A DNA stretch of 64,000 nucleotides from the NCBI RefSeq assembly GCF_900635455.1, contig NZ_LR134116.1:3100001-3164000 (forward strand), given 5' to 3'. Position numbers and translations under genes: made by a program. Positions 58,559-64,000 of this stretch are shown in pieces; the first letter of the stretch is position 1, and each line of letters begins with the position of its first letter. Below the pieces are notes generated by a model. It was not told where the DNA came from. It made no database searches and saw nothing but the letters and a program-made list of their open reading frames with translations. This stretch comes from Yersinia intermedia. GTDB lineage: Bacteria > Pseudomonadota > Gammaproteobacteria > Enterobacterales > Enterobacteriaceae.

Positions 58559-61366
58559 CTACTCGACGGTCAGCGCGTCATTAACCAGAGCTTGTTGTTG
58601 TTTCTGGTGTACGGAAATGTATCCAACTGCCGGTGAAGCTGATGCCGGGCGACCTGCATAACGCAAGGAAGCACCGAATGGAATCACTTCGCGGAAATTG
58701 TGCTGGCTGCAATACCAGGCCCCTTGGTTCAGCGGCTCTTCCTGGCACCAGACGAAATCATGCACATGAGCGAATTGTTCCAACACCGCTTGTACAGCAT
58801 GATGCGGGAACGGATAAAGCTGCTCGATACGCACGATAGCAACATCGGTTTGCCCATTCTTACGGCGTTGTTCCAGCAAATCGTAATACACTTTGCCTGA
58901 ACACATGACGACACGTTTGACGCCTTTCGCATCCATCTCGTCAACTTCGCCAATCGCTGGCAAGAAGCTGCCATTTGCCAATTCATCAAGCGATGATATG
59001 GCCAACGGATGACGCAACAATGACTTAGGTGACATTACCACCAGCGGACGGCGCATACCGCGTAATGCCTGGCGGCGGATCATGTGATAAACCTGCGCCG
59101 GCGTAGAAGGGATACACACCTGCATATTTTGTTCGGCACAAAGTTGCAGATAACGCTCCAATCGTGCAGAGGAGTGCTCTGGACCCTGCCCTTCATAACC
59201 ATGTGGCAGCAGCATCACCAGGCCACACATCCGGCCCCATTTCTGCTCACCGGAGCTGATGAACTGGTCGATAACCACTTGCGCACCGTTGGCAAAGTCA
59301 CCAAACTGCGCTTCCCAGATAGTCAGGGTGCGTGGTTCAGCGGTGGCATAGCCATATTCAAATGCCAACACCGCTTCTTCTGACAGCACGGAGTCCCAGA
59401 CCTGGAAGTCACCCTGCCCGCTGTGTACATTCGCCAGCGGCACATAAACCGAGCCATTTTTCTGGTTATGAATGACCGCATGACGATGGAAGAAGGTACC
59501 GCGCCCCGCGTCTTCACCGGACAAACGAATAGGGATCCCTTCATCTACCAGCGTTGCATAAGCCAGTGTTTCAGCCCCACCCCAGTCAAACGGCTTCTCG
59601 CCACTTGCCATCAAGGCACGATCACCATAAATCTTGGCAACACGGGATTGCATTTCAATGGCTTCCGGCGCATGGCTGATGCGACGCGCCAGATCTTGCA
59701 GGCGTTTCATCTCAACTTTGCTTGGATATTCTTCGTCCCACTCATGGTTCAGATACGGCGACCAGGTGAAGGATTGCAGATTCATCGGACGCCACTCTTC
59801 CACCACACAGTCACCACCATCCAGCGCATCACGATACAGGTTGACCATTTCCGTGGCATCTTCCAGGCTGGCGATATTTTGCTCGGTCAGCTTGTCAGCA
59901 TAAATCTTGCGCGGCGTCGGGTGCTTTTTAATCTTCTGATACATCACGGGTTGCGTTGCACTTGGCTCATCGGCTTCGTTATGCCCATGGCGGCGGTAGC
60001 AAACCAGATCGATCATCACGTCACGTTTAAAGGTGTTACGGAAATCCAACGCCAGACGGGTAACAAACGCCACAGCTTCAGGATCATCAGCATTCACGTG
60101 GAAAATCGGTGCCTGTACCATTTTGGCGATATCGGTACAATATTGGGTAGAACGGGCATCCAGTGGGTTCGAGGTGGTGAAACCAATCTGGTTGTTGATA
60201 ACAATGCGCACTGTCCCGCCCACTTCATAGCCACGCGCCTGTGACATATTCAGTGTTTCTTGTACTACGCCCTGCCCGGCAATCGCCGCATCACCATGAA
60301 TGGTAATTGGCAGAACCATATTGCTGCGGGCTTCATCCAGACGGTCACGGCGTGCACGTACCGAACCGATAACCACTGGGCTGACAATTTCCAGATGGGA
60401 TGGGTTAAAGGCCAATGCCAGATGAACCAGACCACCTTCAGTTTCCACATCGGAGGAGAAACCTTGGTGATATTTAACGTCACCGGTCCCCAAATGCTCT
60501 TTATGCTTACCGGCAAATTCGTCAAACAAATCTTCCGGTTTCTTACCCAAGACGTTGATCAATACGTTGAGGCGGCCACGGTGAGCCATACCCAGAACCA
60601 CTTCGCGGGTGCCATTTTTACCCGCATGGCGAATCATCTCTTTCAACATGGTGACCAGCGAATCGCCGCCCTCCAGCGAGAAACGCTTCGCGCCTGGGAA
60701 TTTAGCCCCTAAATAACGCTCCAGACCTTCAGCGGCAGTCAATTCGCTCAAGAAGCGACGCTTCTCTTCATCGCTGAATGTCGGTTTCCCAACTACCGAC
60801 TCAATGCGCTGCTGAATCCAGCGTTTCTCTTCGGTGTTGGTAATGTGCATGTATTCAGCGCCAATAGAGCCACAATAAGTCTGCTTCAGTGCTGTATACA
60901 AGTCAGACAACTTCATGGTTTCTTTGCCAATAGCAAAAGAGCCCACATTGAAGGTGTTCTGGAAATCGGCTTCGGTCAGATGGTGGTAGGAAGGCTCGAG
61001 GTCTGGAACAGACTCCTGCTTCCACAAACCGAGTGGATCAAGGTTGGCATGTTGATGACCACGGAAGCGGAAGGCGTTGATTAACTGCAACACCTTAACT
61101 TGCTTGGCATCATTTTCAGGATCGCTGATGGATGAGTTATAACGAGAGGAATCCTTCGCCAGGCGACGGAAATACTCACGTGTTTGAGAGTGGAACTGAT
61201 CAGGTTTTACACCCGTTGTTGGTAGCTGTTGAAAAATTGAACGCCAACTATCATCAACGGAACCAGGATCGGTTAAAAAGTCTTCATAGAGCTGCTCTAT
61301 GTAGGACTGGTTCGCGCCCGCCAGATAGGAGGAATCCAGCCAGGCCTTCATTGCGCCGTTCTGCAT
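58559..61366 (-). CDS. sucA: SucA, 2-oxoglutarate dehydrogenase E1 component
   Basis: Thiamine-diphosphate-dependent decarboxylase, 935 aa, E. coli-like over its whole length. N-terminal E2-binding LDSSYLAGANQSYIEQLYEDFLTDP, the ThDP/substrate region FRFRGHQHANLDPLG, GMAHRGRLNVL, IHGDAAIAGQGVVQETLNMS, and the magnesium-site region HVNADDPEAVAFVTRLALDFRN are present. Two ATGs lie in tandem (61369 and 61366); the second has better spacing from AAGGGA and matches E. coli (MQN..KAWL). First gene of sucABCD. Confidence 0.97.
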   Translation of the reverse strand: MQNGAMKAWLDSSYLAGANQSYIEQLYEDFLTDPGSVDDSWRSIFQQLPTTGVKPDQFHSQTREYFRRLAKDSSRYNSSISDPENDAKQVKVLQLINAFRFRGHQHANLDPLGLWKQESVPDLEPSYHHLTEADFQNTFNVGSFAIGKETMKLSDLYTALKQTYCGSIGAEYMHITNTEEKRWIQQRIESVVGKPTFSDEEKRRFLSELTAAEGLERYLGAKFPGAKRFSLEGGDSLVTMLKEMIRHAGKNGTREVVLGMAHRGRLNVLINVLGKKPEDLFDEFAGKHKEHLGTGDVKYHQGFSSDVETEGGLVHLALAFNPSHLEIVSPVVIGSVRARRDRLDEARSNMVLPITIHGDAAIAGQGVVQETLNMSQARGYEVGGTVRIVINNQIGFTTSNPLDARSTQYCTDIAKMVQAPIFHVNADDPEAVAFVTRLALDFRNTFKRDVMIDLVCYRRHGHNEADEPSATQPVMYQKIKKHPTPRKIYADKLTEQNIASLEDATEMVNLYRDALDGGDCVVEEWRPMNLQSFTWSPYLNHEWDEEYPSKVEMKRLQDLARRISHAPEAIEMQSRVAKIYGDRALMASGEKPFDWGGAETLAYATLVDEGIPIRLSGEDAGRGTFFHRHAVIHNQKNGSVYVPLANVHSGQGDFQVWDSVLSEEAVLAFEYGYATAEPRTLTIWEAQFGDFANGAQVVIDQFISSGEQKWGRMCGLVMLLPHGYEGQGPEHSSARLERYLQLCAEQNMQVCIPSTPAQVYHMIRRQALRGMRRPLVVMSPKSLLRHPLAISSLDELANGSFLPAIGEVDEMDAKGVKRVVMCSGKVYYDLLEQRRKNGQTDVAIVRIEQLYPFPHHAVQAVLEQFAHVHDFVWCQEEPLNQGAWYCSQHNFREVIPFGASLRYAGRPASASPAVGYISVHQKQQQALVNDALTVE

Positions 61367-61595
61367 CATGATCCCTTAAGCTTTGAAGCTTCAGTTTTCG
61401 CCGTGGTTAACATATACACCGTAATATAAACGGTTTGCCGTAAAAACGGTTCACTCGACGTGCTCAATGCACGTTCTGTTATGGACCTTAACGGTCCCGT
61501 TCAAGGAACCTCTAAAAACTGACTGCGTGCCGGCTTTTAGAGATTCCCTACCTTGAAGCAACCCGGGAAATACATTCCCCGGGCTAATAAACTCA
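61367..61595. other. sdhB-sucA intergenic region with inverted repeats
   Basis: The stretch holds a long interrupted inverted repeat: TTCAAGG...CTCTAAAA pairs with TTTTAGAG...CCTTGAA (61500-61557). A hairpin AGCCCGGGG/CCCGGGTT follows at about 61559-61585. These probably act as an sdh transcript-end or attenuation region before sucA, whose own promoter I cannot place confidently. No gene is seen. Confidence 0.55.
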
Positions 61596-61701
61596 CATCA
61601 TGCTCTACGTTGCAACTATCATTCACGACAGCGTAGCTATCAATCACTACGCTGCCGCTATACATGCGCTACGCGGTAACTATCATGCGCTACGCTGTAA
61701 C
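61596..61701 (-). repeat. Five tandem 21-bp repeats running through the sdhB stop codon
   Basis: On the plus strand the units are 61596-61616, 61617-61637, 61638-61658, 61659-61680 (22 bp) and 61681-61701, each close to TATCATGCGCTACGCTGTAA plus C. Units 4 and 5 are nearly identical; the others have diverged. The fifth unit encodes the last residues of SdhB (LQRSA-stop), so the array appears to have expanded from the end of the gene into the intergenic region. Unit length is a multiple of three. Confidence 0.85.
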
Positions 61702-62399
61702 AACATAGACTTAATGTGACCAATTGCTTTGGTCGGGTTAAGGCCTTTAGGACAAACACTGACACAATTCATGATGCTATGGCAGCGGAAAACACTAAAA
61801 GCGTCGTCCAGATCATCCAAACGTGCTGCTGTTTCAGTATCACGGCTGTCTATCAGGAAACGATAGGCAGCCAGTAACCCTGCCGGGCCGACAAACTTAT
61901 CTGGATTCCACCAGAATGACGGACAAGATGTCGAGCAACAGGCGCACAGGATACATTCATACAAACCATCCAGTTTTTCGCGCTGTTCCGGTGATTGCAA
62001 ATGCTCACGTGCCGGCGGATTTTTGCCATCATTCAACAGGTAAGGTTTGATTTTCTCGTATTGAGTATAAAACTGCCCCATATCGACCACTAAATCCCGC
62101 ACCACCGGTAACCCCGGCAATGGGCGAATCACAATCTTTTTATTACCCTTTTGCAACGCCGAGACTGGCGTAATACAAGCCAGACCGTTTTTGCCATTCA
62201 TATTCAAACCGTCTGAGCCACACACACCTTCACGGCATGAACGGCGAAACGACAGGGTGGGATCTTTTTCTTTCAACTGGATAAGCGCATCCAGCAACAT
62301 CATATCCCGGCCTTCTTCCGCTTCCAGCTCAAAATCTTGCATGTGCGGCGCGTTATCGACGTCCGGGTTATAACGATAAATTGAGAACTCAAGTTTCAT
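61683..62399 (-). CDS. sdhB: SdhB, succinate dehydrogenase iron-sulfur subunit
   Basis: Iron-sulfur subunit of respiratory complex II, 238 aa (same as E. coli). The [2Fe-2S] ligands are Cys55, Cys60, Asp63 and Cys75 (SCREGVCGSDGLNMNGKNGLAC); the Asp in third position is also found in E. coli. [4Fe-4S] and [3Fe-4S] cysteines lie in CILCACCSTSCPSFWW and CHSIMNCVSVCPKGLNP. The start is 53 bases after the sdhA stop. Its terminal codons form the first unit of a 21-bp tandem repeat array. Confidence 0.97.
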   Translation of the reverse strand: MKLEFSIYRYNPDVDNAPHMQDFELEAEEGRDMMLLDALIQLKEKDPTLSFRRSCREGVCGSDGLNMNGKNGLACITPVSALQKGNKKIVIRPLPGLPVVRDLVVDMGQFYTQYEKIKPYLLNDGKNPPAREHLQSPEQREKLDGLYECILCACCSTSCPSFWWNPDKFVGPAGLLAAYRFLIDSRDTETAARLDDLDDAFSVFRCHSIMNCVSVCPKGLNPTKAIGHIKSMLLQRSA

Positions 62400-62452
62400 G
62401 ACCTTTTCCTCCGCAACGGGTTAGGTTTAACCCTCTCAACACAACACATGCA

Positions 62453-64000
62453 TTAATAAGAACGCACTTTCGGCGGGAATGCCGCGCGTAGCTTAGGCTG
62501 CATGTTTACCTCACGGCGGGTCATGCTTTCAGTGCCTGGCAAATAGAGCGAATGGCACAACCAGTTAGCATCATCACGGTCTGGGAAGTCGAAACGGCTA
62601 TGAGCACCACGACTTTCGGTACGGAAGTTTGCTGATACGGCAGTGGAAAACGCAGTTTCCATCAGATTATCCAATTCCAGGCATTCAATACGCTGGGTAT
62701 TGAACTCACTAGAAGTGTCATCCAGACGGGCATTTTGCAGACGTTCACGGATAGTTTTTAGCTCTTCCAACCCTTTTGCCATTGCATCACCTTCACGGAA
62801 TACCGAGAAGTTATGCTGCATGCAAGATTGCAGTGCTTTGCGGATCTCGACTGGATCTTCGCCTGAACGGGTATTGTTCCAACGGTTCATTCGCGCCAGT
62901 GAGGCTTCAATATCTGATTCACTGGCATCGCGGCTAGCCCCCTGCTCCAGTAACGACTCTTGCAGATGCATACCGGCGGCACGACCAAACACCACCAGGT
63001 CCAGCAATGAGTTGCCACCCAGACGGTTGGCACCGTGGACGGAAACACAGGCAATTTCACCTACCGCAAACAAGCCAGGGATAACAACATCTTCACCCTT
63101 TTCATTTACAGTAATTGCCTGACCGGTCACTTTGGTCGGAATACCGCCCATCATGTAATGGCAGGTTGGGATAACAGGAATAGGCTCTTTGATTGGGTCA
63201 ACATGAGCAAAGGTGCGAGATAACTCAAGGATACCCGGCAGGCGGGATTCCAGCACATCTTTACCCAAGTGATCTAATTTCAGTTTGGCATGCGGGCCCC
63301 AAGGACCATCACAGCCACGACCTTCACGGATTTCAATCATAATGGAACGTGCCACTACGTCACGACCCGCCAAATCTTTGGCGTTCGGGGCATAACGTTC
63401 CATAAAACGTTCACCGTGTTTATTCAGCAGATAACCGCCTTCACCACGGCAACCTTCAGTAACCAACACCCCCGCCCCGGCAATGCCTGTCGGGTGGAAC
63501 TGCCACATTTCCATATCTTGCACCGGCACACCGGCACGCAGTGCCATGCCCACGCCGTCACCAGTATTAATGTGCGCATTGGTGGTTGATTGATAGATAC
63601 GCCCGGCACCACCGGTGGCCAACACCGTTGCCCGCGCTTTGAAATAGACCACTTCACCGGTTTCAATACAGATAGCCGTACAGCCAACAAAGGCGCCATC
63701 CTGATTTTTCACCAGATCCAGGGCATACCACTCAGAGAAGATAGTGGTGTGGTTTTTCAGGTTTTGCTGATAAAGGGTGTGTAATAGCGCATGGCCGGTA
63801 CGGTCAGCGGCTGCCGCAGTACGCGCCGCCTGCTCACCGCCAAAGTTGCGCGATTGCCCACCGAATGGCCGCTGATAAATGCTGCCATCTTCTAAACGGG
63901 AGAAAGGTAACCCCATATGTTCCAGTTCAAGTACCGCTTCTGGACCGGTTTTACACATATATTCAATGGCATCCTGGTCACCGATATAATCGGAGCCTTT
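62453..64000 (-). CDS. sdhA: SdhA, succinate dehydrogenase flavoprotein subunit (5' partial)
   Basis: Flavoprotein subunit of complex II. The frame is open to the window edge; 515 codons plus stop are visible out of about 588, so the N-terminal FAD-anchoring part is missing. The first visible residues [14 protein letters not shown] match E. coli SdhA. Substrate-site blocks [84 protein letters not shown] are intact. The C-terminus is [14 protein letters not shown]. Confidence 0.97.
   Translation of the reverse strand, partial: KGSDYIGDQDAIEYMCKTGPEAVLELEHMGLPFSRLEDGSIYQRPFGGQSRNFGGEQAARTAAAADRTGHALLHTLYQQNLKNHTTIFSEWYALDLVKNQDGAFVGCTAICIETGEVVYFKARATVLATGGAGRIYQSTTNAHINTGDGVGMALRAGVPVQDMEMWQFHPTGIAGAGVLVTEGCRGEGGYLLNKHGERFMERYAPNAKDLAGRDVVARSIMIEIREGRGCDGPWGPHAKLKLDHLGKDVLESRLPGILELSRTFAHVDPIKEPIPVIPTCHYMMGGIPTKVTGQAITVNEKGEDVVIPGLFAVGEIACVSVHGANRLGGNSLLDLVVFGRAAGMHLQESLLEQGASRDASESDIEASLARMNRWNNTRSGEDPVEIRKALQSCMQHNFSVFREGDAMAKGLEELKTIRERLQNARLDDTSSEFNTQRIECLELDNLMETAFSTAVSANFRTESRGAHSRFDFPDRDDANWLCHSLYLPGTESMTRREVNMQPKLRAAFPPKVRSY

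Noticed and set aside
59423..60244. 273-codon plus-strand frame opposite sucA
   Set aside because: Same reason: sucA is fully conserved here on the minus strand, and the antisense frame has no recognisable domain.

Overview
This window is a chromosomal stretch of a gammaproteobacterium of the order Enterobacterales, almost certainly a Yersinia. Protein sequences, gene order and operator sequences match the classic enterobacterial sdh-suc-cyd-tol-nadA-gal-mod-bio-uvrB-moa segment. Intergenic repeats with TATACCC...GGGTATA ends are typical of Yersinia. The BioB N-terminus and other proteins look closer to the Y. enterocolitica side of the genus than to Y. pestis/pseudotuberculosis, but that is judged from memory. 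The window starts inside ybhG and ends inside sdhA, so both terminal genes are partial.

Layout, left to right. 1-4987 (+): ybhG-F-S-R, a drug/cation-type ABC exporter with its membrane-fusion protein. 5267-8440 (-): ybhL and moaA-C-D-E, headed by a molybdenum-cofactor riboswitch and lacking moaB. 8778-9952: ybhK and a small VF530-family gene. 10152-12164 (-): uvrB with a LexA box and, further upstream, an inverted pair of DnaA boxes. 12165-13260: gene-poor, followed by an orphan UrtE-like ABC ATPase with a damaged signature motif. 14105-19153: biotin operon bioBFCD divergent from bioA around a BirA operator. 19268-21454: pgl and ybhA. 21517-26950: modABC, acrZ, modE and modF (molybdate uptake and its regulator). 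27282-28100: a CPBP-family membrane protease. 28410-32694: galETKM behind a GalR/GalS-type operator. 32928-35434: psiF, Fur-boxed gpmA, and aroG. 35711-39510: an EvgAS/BvgAS-type two-component phosphorelay. 39553-42396: zitB, and nadA-pnuC with a NadR box. 42678-43506: four tRNA-Lys(UUU) genes plus tRNA fragments and a disrupted tRNA-Lys. 43699-49295 (-): ybgC-tolQRAB-pal-cpoB. 49443-52589 (-): cydABX-ybgE. 53183-55081 (+): a periplasmic nucleotidase. 55156-61366 (-): sucABCD. 61683-64000 (-): sdhB and partial sdhA.

Functionally most of the window is housekeeping: TCA cycle, bd oxidase, cell-envelope Tol-Pal, galactose, biotin, NAD and Moco synthesis. Molybdate import (mod), Moco synthesis (moa) and their two regulators (ModE, Moco riboswitch) form one theme, although the loci are separate. 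The accessory parts are the EvgAS-like system, the CPBP protease, the nucleotidase between cydA and sucD, and the orphan ABC ATPase. The most unusual non-coding structures are an array of five 21-bp tandem repeats running through the sdhB stop codon, the tRNA-Lys whose T-arm is replaced by a palindrome-rich insert, and a 48-bp direct repeat that covers the ybhL stop codon. I found no CRISPR array, prophage, insertion sequence or clearly new multi-gene defence-type system.
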